Below are positions 22,735 to 34,061 of a stretch of 64,000 bases of DNA, in pieces. Every line of letters begins with the position of its first letter. Position 1 is the stretch's first letter. A model generated the notes under the pieces. The model saw nothing but the letters and a program-made list of their open reading frames with translations, did not search any database and was not told where the DNA came from. A program made the position numbers and the translations under genes. Source of the DNA: Sesamum alatum (lineage: Eukaryota; Streptophyta; Magnoliopsida; Lamiales; Pedaliaceae); NCBI GenBank assembly GCA_034509735.1, contig JACGWO010000006.1, forward strand, positions 9,315,001-9,379,000, in the 5' to 3' direction.

Positions 22735-23220
22735 TCTCACCGGACGAATAAAGTCATACTTAACTGTATTATTCTTCTTATGATGTACAATGATACTAAG
22801 AAATATTACAACTTGTTCAGAAATAAAAACATGTTTTGTGTCCGTTAAGCCTCCCCTCTATTTAATATGTAACACAACCTATCGAATGTGTGCATGCTCA
22901 TAAGTAGGTTATCTATGCATGAAATGTCACTAATCTCAATTAATCTATTATTACTCTAATTTGGTGAAGAGCTCTGTTTGTCTACGACATAATTGGGCCC
23001 TCCAATTCTAGTACAATCGGTAAAACATAAGTAATATCTCCGCTGCGTCAACCATAAATTCTTGAATGGCAACAAAAATCTCAATTCTTCCTAAATATGA
23101 ACACATAACATGTAGATCACGCATAACCCAAGAAGGACTGCAATCGAGTACCCCACTAAGAATATCAAAATCAAACTGATTGCAACAAACCAAGTAAATG
23201 CAGTCAACAGATATTAACAC
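22735..23220 (-). pseudogene. PIF/Harbinger transposase N-terminal fragment
   Basis: On minus this matches the first part of the transposase at 27491-27960. Shared phrases are AIQEFMVDAAEILLMFYR (AIQEILVDALKMLRLFYR there), the DNA run attagtgacatttc, TDTKHVFISEQV and HHKKNNTVKYDFIR. The DDE catalytic part is absent, so the copy ends before the active site. Upstream, on minus, the stretch with the run agctgaacaaggttgtaag resembles the region before the transposase in the large element. This fragment and the GRF gene at 21694 are probably one deleted element, lying inverted relative to the one at 26.6-34.7 kb. Confidence 0.75.
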
Positions 23221-23909
23221 CCACGAAATAACAAATTCATAACACCATATATTGGAAAAATGATGCGGATACTGGCTTCATATATATTCGAAAATACAAT
23301 TTCTCACCTTACAACCTTGTTCAGCTGGTACCACCGTAATATTTGTTCTTTAAGCTCAGCCCGTCAACTAAAATCTGTGAAGAACAAATTGGAAAATATA
23401 AAAATAATAACAAATATCAACTTTACTAACAAATACGGGGGTTTTATTCTTATATTTTTAGCACAGGGGGTTTTTAGCCGAATTTTAAAAATACAAGGGG
23501 AGTTTTTATGCAATTATCCCTTTTTTCTTTTCAGCTTTCATATAAAAGAAACCAATCTCTTTCCTCCTCTTTCCTCCTTGAAAAAGAATTTTGGACGAAG
23601 AGATTTCCTTTTGAAACACTTAATCTGATGCAGGATTTAACCTCTCTCCCTTTAATATGAACTTTCATAAGCAGATGCAAATTATCAAAAAAAAAAAAAA
23701 AAAAAAAAAAAGAGAAGAAAAGAAGAACTGACATTGAGAGAAAGTGGACAAAGTGATGAAAATGGGGTTGAACATGGGGACACGTAGTTATAATAATTAG
23801 TAAAATGAAGTGTTAACAATTAACTTCTAAAATTATTTAATTGTTTATAAAATTTGTTTAAAGATATAATTGATATATTTAAAGTTGTTGCAAAAGGATC
23901 TTTTTATAA
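23221..23909. other. No gene; MITE traces and poly-A run
   Basis: The stretch at about 23435-23520 (acgggggttttattct, gcacagggggtttttagcc, ttatgcaattatccc) resembles arms of the foldback family at 21431-21685. A run of A lies at about 23690-23711. The open frame at 23260-23628 shows no domain. Confidence 0.45.
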
Positions 23910-24144
23910 TCTATACTAATATATAAAGGAAAGCTTTTCCCACTTACAAATGGCGGTTTATGATACCGCGACATTATTTTTTGGATTTTGTCAATAATAC
24001 CCCTAAAGTTAATTTTTTTTTCTTTATTTTTTCTAAATATAATGTGTTGGTTTATATATATATATATATATATTATATTCAATAATTTTAAAACGTCTAA
24101 TATTATTTTATATGCACGCAGGGACGGCGTGTCACAACGGCTAG
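23910..24144 (+). mobile_element. Small non-autonomous Helitron
   Basis: It starts TCTATACTAATATATAAAGG directly after an A and ends CTAG directly before a T, the A^TC...CTRR^T arrangement of Helitrons. The 3' end has the expected short hairpin (cacgc, loop, gcgtg) about ten bases before CTAG. At 235 bp it carries no replicase/helicase. Confidence 0.75.
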
Positions 24145-24246
24145 TAACATAGATAGATACATAAGGGATATTTTTGGTAATTTATAAATTTGGTGTCATG
24201 GTGTAAGAAACTACCACTTGTGAGTGAAAAGAGAGTTTATTTTATA

Positions 24247-24692
24247 CTAGACACCGTGGCACGCAGTACCTGCGCGCATATTTTTTAATAATATTTTTAT
24301 TTTATTAAAACTCATAATTTGTTCTTGTATATTAAAACTTTTTATTGTCTTACAATCTCACGTATAAAAACTATCCGATAACTTTTCCTAATGCGTTAAT
24401 TATCAATAAATATTTTACTCAAATTAAATTAACAATTGAAAATTTTCGCAATATCTGTTATTTCTATTTCAATCAACAATAAGTTTAAACAAAATGAGAG
24501 TAAATTTAATTTTTTTTAGTACATTAATTGCATTAGAATTATTTTTTTTATTAAAACCTGATTGAGTAATTAATTCAATATGAGTGGGAAGTTGAAGGAC
24601 ATTTTTTGGTATTTATAATAATTTGGGTTGTAGTGGTATCAAAACTACCACTTTGAGTCTATAAAACCCTCTTTTCTTTATAATAGTATAGA
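24247..24692 (-). mobile_element. Second small Helitron, opposite orientation
   Basis: Read on minus it starts TCTATACTATTATAAAGAAA (complement of 24692-24673) and ends CTAG (24250-24247) before T. A GC-rich hairpin region (tgcgcgcaggtactgcgtgc on minus) lies near the 3' end. There is no coding content. Together with the previous element this gives two Helitrons whose 3' ends face each other across about 100 bases. Confidence 0.72.
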
Positions 24693-25042
24693 TATTAGTA
24701 TAGATAATTGTTCATTGATGAACAATAAATAGAATGATTGACAAAATAATTACTTTTTTTTAAATTAATCCTAGAAATTTAATTTTTATTTTTCTATGAT
24801 CGAGGAATAATATCATATAATATAAAAAATAAAATATTAAAATATTAAAATATGTGAAATTATAAATTTTGATAGTGATAAATTATTCAAATTATTTGAA
24901 AATTCCAACATCAACTTTAGATGAGCAATTTTATAAATAAATTAAAAAGGTAAAATCAAATTGAAATTATTTGAACGAGGGTAAAGTAGTCTACAAAGAA
25001 GTTGAATTTATTTACAAAAAAACCAAAACAGCTAGAAGCACC
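24693..25042. other. AT-rich DNA, no gene
   Basis: More than 75% A and T; no motif or frame of interest. Confidence 0.4.
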
Positions 25043-25050
25043 CCCCAAGG

Positions 25051-26362
25051 TAGGAGTGTACGCGCTGACCGGTTGGGCCAATTTAGGTAATTTTTCGGCC
25101 CAACCCGATGTTTACGATTTTTAAAAAGTTTAGCTCAAGCCTAGCCGACCACATCAAACCCGCACTGCGGTCTAATTGGGTTTAGAGCGGGTTGGGGCGA
25201 TTTTGGCGGTCTTTATAGTATAAAGTCAATCACCTTACAATAAATTAAAAAAAAGTTCAACTATTCTAAATACATAAAATTATAATTTTAAAATGCATAT
25301 TTTAAAGTCATAAATAAAATTCTACATATAAAATAAATTAATAACATTCATTATACGATTCTCTCTCAACTTTCAAATAACATTTAACAAATAAAAGCCA
25401 CACGACATTGAAGAGTTTGAACTTTAAAGACTCTTTGTCTCCCTCTCTTATTTTTATTTTTTAAGTTTTGATTATAAAAAAAGTATCTATTTATATAATA
25501 AAATATTATATTATAATATGATAATATATTATTATATCATACATACTATAATTATACTAATTTACCGCAAAGGGAGCGGAGAAAATCTTTTATGAGCTTA
25601 ATAATAAAGAAGAGTTTTAATTTTTAATGGAAGAAATAAGATAATTTGATAAATTAAATAAAAATTAACACTATAAATTAAAAATATAATGATAGTTTAT
25701 ATATTTTTATTAATCGATTATTTATAAAATTTAAAACACTAAAAAACATGTGTATACTAACTTACTTTATTTGTAGGAATATATAACGTTACGTTCTTTT
25801 GTTCTTTTTTATTTTTTTGGTATAGTTTAGTCGGAACACATTTAGCAGAAATGTAAAGATTGTGAGATATTAAAAGGATATATTTAAAATAAAATAAGAT
25901 ATTAAGATAAATATAAAATCATATTATAACAATACGATGATGTAAGCTATTTTAAATTTTTGCATTTATTATTTGTATAAAAAATATAGAAGATTATCAA
26001 TAACCAAGAATTAGTTGAATAATTGATTTCATTTACATATGTATTAATTTATACATATATTATAAAATACCAATAAAACGTACCGTAATTGTTATTGTTT
26101 TCTTGAATATTAATTTTATGTATTATCAAAACTTTTAATATATTTATAAAGAATTTTAGTTTTTTGAATTATTATTATTATTGCGGTCGAGCGTGGTCTA
26201 TGCGGTGGTTCACATAAATATAAAACCAAACTCGATTGTTAATTGCGTTTTTTTTTTACTAGCCCAAGACCAATCCAGTCCACCCTTAACCTGTTAATTG
26301 CAGTGCAGTTTGAGTTGGGATGGTCGGTTGGGGTGGTCCGGCGATTTGATTGAACACCCCTA
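25051..26362. mobile_element. Non-autonomous hAT element with perfect target duplication
   Basis: The ends are TAGGAGTGTACGCGCTGACC (left) and the complement of TAGGGGTGTTCAATCAAATC (right), short hAT-type inverted repeats. An exact 8-bp target duplication CCCCAAGG flanks it (25043-25050 and 26363-26370). GC-rich subterminal stretches (ggttgggccaa, cggttggggtgg) enclose a very AT-rich core without any transposase. The target was ctagaagcaccccaaggtac followed by ttctag, itself a near-palindrome. Confidence 0.88.
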
Positions 26363-26370
26363 CCCCAAGG

Positions 26371-26647
26371 TACTTCTAGCTTTTGGCTTAAAAGTACTTT
26401 TTTTTATCAGTTTCAAAAAGCAAAAGTTGACATCTAAAATACTTCAAAGTACTTTTCAGCATCCAGAAGCTGAAAAACGTTTTTTCCAAAATGCGCGCAA
26501 ACATTCCCTTTAAGAGTTGTGGAAGTATTTCTACCGAAAAAATTCTCATGTATTCATATAATTTGTAACCCTGCCACGATATAAAAATATTGCATTTATA
26601 CCCCTCAAAAATTTGCATAACTTTGTCTATTACTTCAAAAACACAAA
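26371..26647. other. No gene; short inverted motifs
   Basis: Repeated aaaagtactttt-type palindromes occur near 26388-26460. They may be the rest of a MITE into which the hAT inserted. Confidence 0.35.
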
Positions 26648-27541
26648 GGCTGCGTTTACTTTGAAGTATTAGCCTGTATAAGATAATTAGTATAGGACAA
26701 TATGATGTTTACTTTGATGTATGGGGGCCCTGTACAAAATCAGGGCCCGGTACTAATCACTGTTACACTTACATAACTTATACCACCAAAAGTGGTGGTA
26801 TAAGTTATATAGCATCTTATACAACAATTAATGAGAATTTGTGGTCTGTTTTGCCCTCCATAAGAAGACAAAAATTGAACCCCACCTAACACTCAACAAC
26901 TCTCACTTCTTCTCCACCACATTTCTTCATTTCTCTTTTGAAGACCGAAGAACCCAGCTGCAAGTTTAAGGTGAGTTCTCCAATTCTTCTTCTTCTTTTT
27001 GATTTTTGTACTCTTATATAGAGTTTTACATTTCTAGGGATGAATGTGTTGACCGATTAATTTTTTTTATTATTATTATTTTTCTTGTTGATGGGTTTTA
27101 CTAACAAAATGTCTTCATTTTTTTGTTTTTGGTGTTTAATGTTACAGATCCAACCTTCTTTTCAAGGTATGTTCGAATTTTTTTTTTTTAAATTTTAGTT
27201 ACGAATTTTCCAGTGAGATGCCCCATTTTTTTTTGGTTTGTGCTATTTTCGGTTGTGATGCCACATTTTTTTTGCACCGATAATTTCGACTGTGATGCCC
27301 CATTTTTTTTTATGCTATTTTTTTGTGCTATTTTCAGTAATATGTAGTTATGCAATATTTGTGCTTATTTAAATATTTTTTGGTTCAGTAATAACAATTT
27401 TTTGTTATTCTGTTTTATAATGGTTATTTAAATATATACAACATGTTAGTATTAGTATTTTAACGATATATTGGTTTCCTTTAATGCTGTGTGAACTTTG
27501 ATTGCGTATATATATGTGCGTTAAGTCCGTTTAAAATTGTA

Positions 27542-28940
27542 ATGGTAGGATGCGGTTTCACGAGAAAAATAGAGGCTCTTTGTGCTATTCAAGAAATTTT
27601 GGTTGATGCCCTGAAGATGTTAAGGTTGTTTTATCGGTGGTATATTTTTCGGAGGTGTCAATTACAACGTTTTAGGGCTAGACGCGGACTAGTTTATACT
27701 TTAAAACCTCGAGTTCCTGCACAAGTTCATGGAATGAGACGTTTAGTAGAAATTAGTGACATTTCTTGTGTTGATAACCTCCGAATGAGTAGAAATGCAT
27801 TTGGAAGGTTGTGTCTCCTTTTGCAAAATCAAGGGGGGTTAACGGACACTAAACACGTTTCTATTAGTGAACAAGTTGCCATCTTTTTTAAGTGTTCTTG
27901 CACATCATAAGAAAAAATCGAACTGTGAAATACGACTTCATTCGTTCTGCGCGCACAGTAAGTAGACATTTCCACCACGTTCTGCATGCTGTTTTGAGAC
28001 TACATCCACTACTATTATCCAAACCTACTGCAGTACCGGAGGAAAGCACATGCCCTAGATGGAAGTGGTTTGAGGTTAGTACTAAATATTAATTTCATGT
28101 CGATTTATAATCCCAATTTATATTGATTTTCTTCTTAATTACATGGTCACTAACTATTACACCTTCATTTGTGCAAGGGATGTTTGGGGGCATTGGATGG
28201 GACATACATTGACGTTCGTGTTCCGCAAGAAGACAAAGCACGATATCGCACACGTAAGGGGTCTGTTTCCGTTAATGTGTTGGGCGTTTGTGATAGAGAG
28301 ATGCGATTCATATATGTTTTAACTGGGTGGGAGGGTAGTGCGGCAGATGGTCGGGTTCTTCGTGATGCTATAACTAGATCGTCTGGATTGAAAATCCCTA
28401 GAGGTATTAAATTCCTACTATATAGAACAGTTTATTTGTTTTACTTCAATACCTATCGGATACATTTAATTCCGTTTTAATCTTGTAGGAAATTATTATT
28501 TGGGTTGATAGCGGATATAGTAATGGGAAGGTTTCTTATCGCCATACCGGGGAGTCAGGTACCATTTAAAAGAATGGGAATCCGGTCGCAATGCACCACA
28601 GAATGCCGAAGAATATTTCAATATGAAGCACGCTGCGGCACGTAACGTTATTGAAAGGACTTTCGGTTTACTTAAGGCTCGGTGGGCAGTGTTACGTAGT
28701 CCGGCATTCTATTCTATTACGGTGCAGAACCATATTATCATGGCATGTTGTCTATTGCATAACTATATACGAATGGAAATGCCCGTTGATCCAATTGAAC
28801 AAATATTGAATGAGGACTTCATTAGCGAAGATGGCGAGGGAACCGAGTACTTAGGAACCGTAGATTCTAACCCCGTTTGGAACACTTGGAGAGATGACAT
28901 AGCAATGAGAATGTACAATGCTTGGCGTGGAGATTGTTGA
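27542..28940 (+). pseudogene. PIF/Harbinger DDE transposase (frameshifted)
   Basis: HARBI1-like nuclease that would cut the element at its inverted repeats. The start chosen is ATG 27542 (MVGCGFTRK); an in-frame start at 27491 is possible. The N-terminal helix-turn-helix region (SDISCVDNLRMSRNAFGRLC) runs to about 27885, where one extra T and then one extra A break the frame before NRTVKYDFIRSARTVSRHFH. Introns fit at 28075-28177 and from about 28403 to a TTGTAG before 28491. The DDE core shows [13 protein letters not shown] (first Asp), [15 protein letters not shown] (second Asp) and ARNVIERTFGLLKARW (Glu). Near 28503-28535 one extra and one missing G break it again. The C-terminus (MACCLLHNYIRMEMPVD) is intact to TGA 28940. 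All breaks lie in short base runs. Confidence 0.85.
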
Positions 28941-29205
28941 AGTTGTTGTCCTTATGTTTTTCCATATTATGTGTCATGTTGTTTGTTGTGGTTTTAAAAT
29001 TATTCTGTAATGTTGTATGAACTATTTGACCATATTGTGGACTTTTAGGTGAACGATGTGTTCCATGTTTGTTGGTGTATGTTTATTTCGAACGAAAATT
29101 GAAGTCTACTTTATTTGTTTCAATCATTGTTTCGTTTTAACTTTGTCATACTTAGATATTTTTCTGTTGTGTAATGTTTATTGTGTTAGTGATCGATGGA
29201 AGACG

Positions 29206-30204
29206 ATGAACTCAATTTGGTTCGGCGCCGGGGGGGAAAAAAACAGCGGTAGGGGTACCAGACGTGTTTGGTCATGTAAGGAAGAGGGGGCCCTACTAGA
29301 CTGTTTGCGTGAGATTGTTCGCACGGGTTGGAAGTGCGATAATGGGTTTCGAACGGGCTACTTGGGAGTCTTGGAACAAATGATCCGTAAGCGCTTACCG
29401 GACTGTGGGCTGAAAATCAGAACCTCACATAAGCTCGAAGATTCATGTTTGGAAACGAACATACGGTAGTATTTCAGATATGCTAGCCAGGTCTGGGTTT
29501 GGATGGAACGATACTTCTCATACCATCGAGGTCTCCGACGCTGTGTTTGAGAACTATGCAAAGGTTAGATGCTACTCTATTCACTATGAATTTTTGTTAA
29601 CAATTCCTTTGATTTAATGAAATGTAACGGTGACACTGTGTTTGGGAATTTTTTTTAGGTTGATCCTTTCGTGAAGTCACTGCGTTTCAAGTCATTTCCT
29701 TACTATGGTTCATGGTGTGAAATTTTTGGCAAGGATCGTGCTACGGGACAACATGCGATTGATTGTGAGGGTGCCTCGACAAATGTAAGTACCGAACCTA
29801 TTTCTGTGTCACCTGAGTACTACATTCCTAGCCCCGACCCAAACTTATTTGGTGATGAAACGTACTTTGGAAACTCTTTTGCTTCGGCGAATGCCAATAT
29901 GAATGCCGCCCCTAGCGACACTGAACGTCAATCATCCAAGAAACGCAAGCATTCAACGGTGACAATTGATGAAAAATTTGATGAGAAGTTTGATACTTTT
30001 GTGAATGTAACTGACAATCGTTTAGGGGACATTGCTAAACGTTTTGGGACGGAGTCCGACGAGTCACATTCCCGCCGACAAGTTTGGGCATCTATTGAGG
30101 TAATGACGGATTTCACTTTGGAGGAGAAATGTTGGGCATCTAGAAAACTTGTGAACAACAAGGCCGACCTCGACTTGTTCTTAACTATGTCGGACATGGC
30201 TTAA
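29206..30204 (+). pseudogene. Harbinger Myb/SANT-like partner protein (one frameshift)
   Basis: This is the DNA-binding partner that Harbinger transposases need. From ATG 29206 it has a basic start, then a Myb/SANT-like domain (RRVWSCKEEGALLDCLREI and TGWKCDNGFRTGYLGVLE). One extra A in an AAAA run near 29414 shifts the frame. The correct continuation lies in another frame (phrases VWKRTYGSISDML and SGFGWNDTSHTIEV). An intron with GT/AG borders fits at 29564-29658, after which VDPFVKSLRFKSFPYYGSW follows in the right frame. The C-terminal half holds a low-complexity linker, a basic SKKRKHS stretch that could act in nuclear import, and a helical end stopping at 30204. An ATG at 29196 in another frame is an alternative start. 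Confidence 0.8.
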
Positions 30205-30622
30205 AGTTGCCTTTGTGAAGATGATGGTGGACGGGAAAGTGTGACTTCATCGGTACGTAATGTGAAAACTAATTTTTGTGAATGCATAAACACTTTATCT
30301 AATCGTATCATTTTGGGGATTTGCAAGTGGATGCATTCATTAGGATGTTATTATCTAACTATTTCTTCTAATTATCGGTGTGTAACGGCTTTTTGTGGAA
30401 TGCTTCGACGACGGTTGCAATGTGTACATTAATGAATTTAACCTCGGGGTCTCGAGGCATCCTTTAACACCTATCAATGGAATGGTCCTCAATTCTAGTA
30501 TTTGTTCCTGTCATTTGCTTTCTTGTACATTGTTTTACATTTTTTGAACTTGTACATAGAAAAGTAGTTCTTGTACGTTTGTTGTTGTCATTCGCCTTAA
30601 AATTGTAGATACTTACACAAAG

Positions 30623-30911
30623 AATCTGAATTTGAAGCCTAGAAATTGTAAAATCTGAGTACTTACAGATTCAGGCTCTACCACTAAAGCACAGGAAATT
30701 GTAAAATCTGAATTTGAAGCCTAGATTTATAATAAATATTCTCTGTTTTTTTAAAGCCATAGTCAAATCTGAATTGTAAAATCTGAATTTGAAGCCTAGA
30801 TTTATAATCTGAATTGTAAAATCTGAATTGTCAAATCTGAATTTGAAGCCTAGATTTATAATCTGAATTGTAAAATCTGAATTGTCAAATCTGAATTTGA
30901 AGCCTAGATAT
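30623..30911. repeat. 54-bp minisatellite between convergent gene groups
   Basis: The phrase atctgaatttgaagcctaga recurs at 30781, 30835 and 30889, an exact 54-base period. Each unit also holds aatctgaattgtaaaatctg. Degenerate copies start near 30623 and 30707. It lies between the plus-strand and minus-strand genes of the Harbinger element. Low complexity and the absence of unique spacers rule out a CRISPR array. Confidence 0.9.
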
Positions 30912-31407
30912 AGGGGTAAATTTGAAACCTTTTGATTTATTTTCTTAAAGAAAACTAAAGGGAAAAAAGAAACAGAAAAGAAGACGTTGACGGCATTTTA
31001 TTTTTATATTTGATAAATAAAAAATATATTTGAATTAGTATGCTTTGTGATACATTTTCTCACGAAAAAGATATACCATAATGAAAAATTTATTAGTATT
31101 TTTTATTTACTGAGAAAAAATTGTTCGAATTAGCTTTGTGAGGAGTTACATGTGAAATTTGCAGGAGCAGTGAAATTACATTTTCGACCATGTTTCGCAG
31201 TGAAATCGGTATTTTCGCAATTTGACGTGCTATTTATATAACATGAACGTAGTCTATTTGATAAATACCGCGAACAAGACATACAAGAGACTACTTTAGG
31301 GAAACGTAAAAGACACGATACAACGTAGACACAACAAACATAGAAAATTACAGAAGTAACACCATACACTACTGATTTAAGTACGATCGTAGAAACCACT
31401 TTTTTTT

Positions 31408-32104
31408 TCATTCCGAACCAGAGGACAAGTCAACGATCTCATCAACGTCTATGACTACCGATTTGTCGCTCGAACCACTCGACCCATTAGTGTTTATTTT
31501 TTTCGAACTACTTGGACGACATCCTTGAAAGATACCTCGAAGTGCAGTGAAATTTGGCTCACCGGCATGCTCATATGCCTTCGCTATTGGAAACCTCTGC
31601 ACGATAGATATTAAAAAAAAAAACAAATAATCACAAATAAACAATCGTAGTTATAAGAAATACGTTAAGAACCGAAATTGATATACCTCAGAAACGTCCT
31701 CCCAAAATTCTTCTGGAGCATGGAGTATGTTCTCCCATCGATCCCAGTTTACCTCCGGACAAGAAATTAGGAAGCTGAAAGTTTCAAATCGCTCTCGCAG
31801 TTTTATGTAACGATTATAATTAGCGTCTACACTGAAGGCCTCTTTCATAACCAAAATTTACAATTTCGGTGGCTTGCTTCACTGCTTCATAACTAGAAAC
31901 GGAATCTCCAGTGAAGGTGCCATCCATTGCTTTATCCCATAGGGCGTCAATGAAACATTGGTCGTGTGCCGGGGTCCATATCGGGGTATACAAATGTTTT
32001 TGATGACTAGGTGGTGAAGGTGGAGGTTTAGGGACATAATTCCAACACGCCTTGGTTACGGCTTTTTCGTTTGGAGAAGGGTTTGAGCGCGTCATTGTGT
32101 ACAA
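31408..32104 (-). pseudogene. Myb/SANT-like (Myb_DNA-bind_3 type) gene b
   Basis: Read on minus from ATG 32104. A proline-rich start leads into the domain: YTPIWTPAHDQCFIDALWD, then DGTFTGDSVSSYEAVKQATE. The frame breaks near 31860 and continues one frame over with YNRYIKLRERFETFSFLI and APEEFWEDVSE. An intron with GT/AG borders (31597-31686) then joins to RFPIAKAYEHAGEPNFTAL. The end is Ser-rich and acidic (SGSSDKSVVIDVDEIVDL) with a stop at 31408. The AKAYEHAGEP motif is typical of the plant Myb/SANT-like family found in host proteins and in Harbinger partners. The single break may be decay or a base-run error. Its role in the element is unknown; DNA binding is inferred. Confidence 0.72.
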
Positions 32105-32601
32105 CTCTTTAATAGAAGGAAATTTAAATTTTGGCTATGTATGAATTCTGAATTGTTGCCTAGTTGCTCGGTTTTAAAGGGTTCAAAAAGGCTTTGAGGA
32201 ACAAAATTTTGGCTACACTCCAAAATGAAAGAAGACAAAATGAATAGGCCAACAATGTACATTGGCATGGTTGTATCATGTCTTCTTCCACTATGACATG
32301 GTTCAATCATGTCTCCTTTTGCAAAAAGAGAAATTCCTTAGGTTCCCCATGCACATCAGTTGACAATACAACAAAAGAAAAGATTGCATGTTTGAACAAG
32401 AAATGGCCGAGGAAGGAAAAAAGAAACATTACACATAACAATCACATAAATTTAGATTAAACATTAAACATAACAATCACATAAATTTAGATTAATCATT
32501 ACATAGCAACAACAATAGTTCAAGATAATCCTTCCAATATTTTTGCAAATACAGACCAACGAAAATTTAACACGTTAAATAGCATCCAATATTTTGTTCA
32601 C

Positions 32602-33210
32602 TCAGTTATCCGAATTGTTATCTGACGGGGGTGAAAGATTGTTCACATCCATTTCATCGTTCCCATTACCGTTACCATGATTATGTATATTGTGTTCATC
32701 ATCTTCGGAGTCTTCTCTTATCGGATCACGAAACACGATAACCATTGATTCCCAAGAAGGATCGGGGAGATTCACGTACAGCCTTGCATTCCGAGATTTC
32801 TGAAAGCTAAATTATGTCATCAATAAAATAAATAACTTGAAAAATTATTCATGAAGTTAATTCTAATTACCTCAATGATAATGTCCCAAACATGTTGATC
32901 AGCATGAAGTTCTTTTGTAGTACGATTATAGGACACACCAGAAAATCTTAAAATCCATGAGAATGAAAGGAATCGATTGAACAAACTTCTTACTCGGGAT
33001 TCGTAAAAAACCATAATCGAAAGACAAACCGTGTTCTCTATTGGTTTCGCGCATTGCTTGGCGTATGGAATAAGAATCTGGGTAACCTGGCTCGTCAAGA
33101 CCGATGGCAATTTGATCGACTAGAGTGTCCATGAAAGTTTTCTCCATTTCGACGGTCCAGTTAATGTTGTAAAACACTCTACGTTGAAGTGTAGCGGCAT
33201 CTGATCCCAT
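32602..33210 (-). pseudogene. Myb/SANT-like gene a (one frameshift)
   Basis: Read on minus from ATG 33210 (MGSDAATLQRRVFYNINWTV). The N-terminal half of a Myb/SANT-like domain is clear: NWTVEMEKTFMDTLVDQIAI, then FDYGFLRIPSKKFVQ. Near 32965 one base shifts the frame; the next part, LRFSGVSYNRTTKELHADQH and VWDIIIE, lies one frame over. An intron with GT/AG borders (32800-32870) joins in phase to KSRNARLYVNLPDPSWE. The tail is acidic and Asn/His-rich (EDDEHNIHNHGNGNGNDEM) with a stop at 32602-32604. It differs from gene b and from the plus-strand partner, so the element holds three distinct members of this fold. Function beyond DNA binding is not known. Confidence 0.72.
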
Positions 33211-33552
33211 TTTAGTAATTTTTTTCTTTGGTCAAATAGTATGTAAGTGAATTGCTACATAACAACAATATGGATGCAAGTATTTATAGACTTGGAATTA
33301 AATAGTGAATGATGAATTGTCGTGTCAATGAACTATTACAAAATGAGAGCATTGTTCACGTGAATGTTGAAGTACAAAAATTGAATATAGACAAATGAAA
33401 AGGCTGAATCGCATTCACTATTCATGGATGTTTAGGGTGAGAAAAGGAATATATTCCATTTCAAAGGTACATCATACTACACATCTATAGCTAGAAGCAT
33501 GCATGAGTTTTCTTGTCAATCACATGATAGTAACAAAAAACACTCACTACTT

Positions 33553-34061
33553 CTAAATGATATTCATAAATAAAGCTAATACTAGGAGATGGATTATGAA
33601 TAAGAACATAGCAAGAACCAAAGTTATGTTCTTTTGTCGTAAGGCCTTCCTCAACTCACCTCGTACCAATGCAATTTCCGCCTCGTTAGCATTTATTTTC
33701 TTCTCGTGAGCATTCAATTTCTTTAATAACCCGGGTATGATAGCAACGCTACGGTCACACATCGGGGGGTCAATCCATTCGAAAATACCATAGTAACGAC
33801 CCTGAAACGCGAATATGTTAGGTAGCTAAACACCTAGGCAGAATTGTGTAAATGATATAACCATACATTTGCACCGGAACAACCACGGAATCGACGTCCA
33901 GGATTGGCGTTAGTCCAAGAGGTTTTGGTTACGACAATATTGCCGCATAAGCATAACTCGACACTTCCGCGAACATTAGAAGCAGTGCGGCGACTAGCAT
34001 TCCTATTCCCAAATGTAGAATCATTTGTAGAAGACCAAGATGTGCTCCCGCCGTTTGCCAT
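33553..34061 (-). CDS. GRF-type zinc-finger protein with coiled coil and C-terminal membrane segment (intact, 147 residues)
   Basis: Two exons on minus: 34061-33867 (65 codons) and 33801-33553 (82 codons plus stop). The intron (33802-33866) has GT/AG borders and keeps phase. Residues 1-33 are Ser/Asn-rich. The GRF zinc finger lies at about 34-62: Cys37, Cys39, TSWT at 47-50, NPGRRF at 53-58 and Cys61. Residues 66-78 (GRYYGIFEWIDPP) complete it. A charged coiled-coil-like helix runs about 86-120 and a hydrophobic segment (ITLVLAMFLFIIHLLVLAL) fills 124-142. GRF fingers bind nucleic acid in some proteins; the role of this small membrane-ended form is not established. It is the only gene of the element with a fully open frame, and the copy at 21694 keeps the same exon layout. 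Confidence 0.82.

Noticed and set aside
30623..30911. CRISPR-like spaced repeats
   Set aside because: The period is 54 with no unique spacers, the units are AT-rich, and the genome is a plant's.
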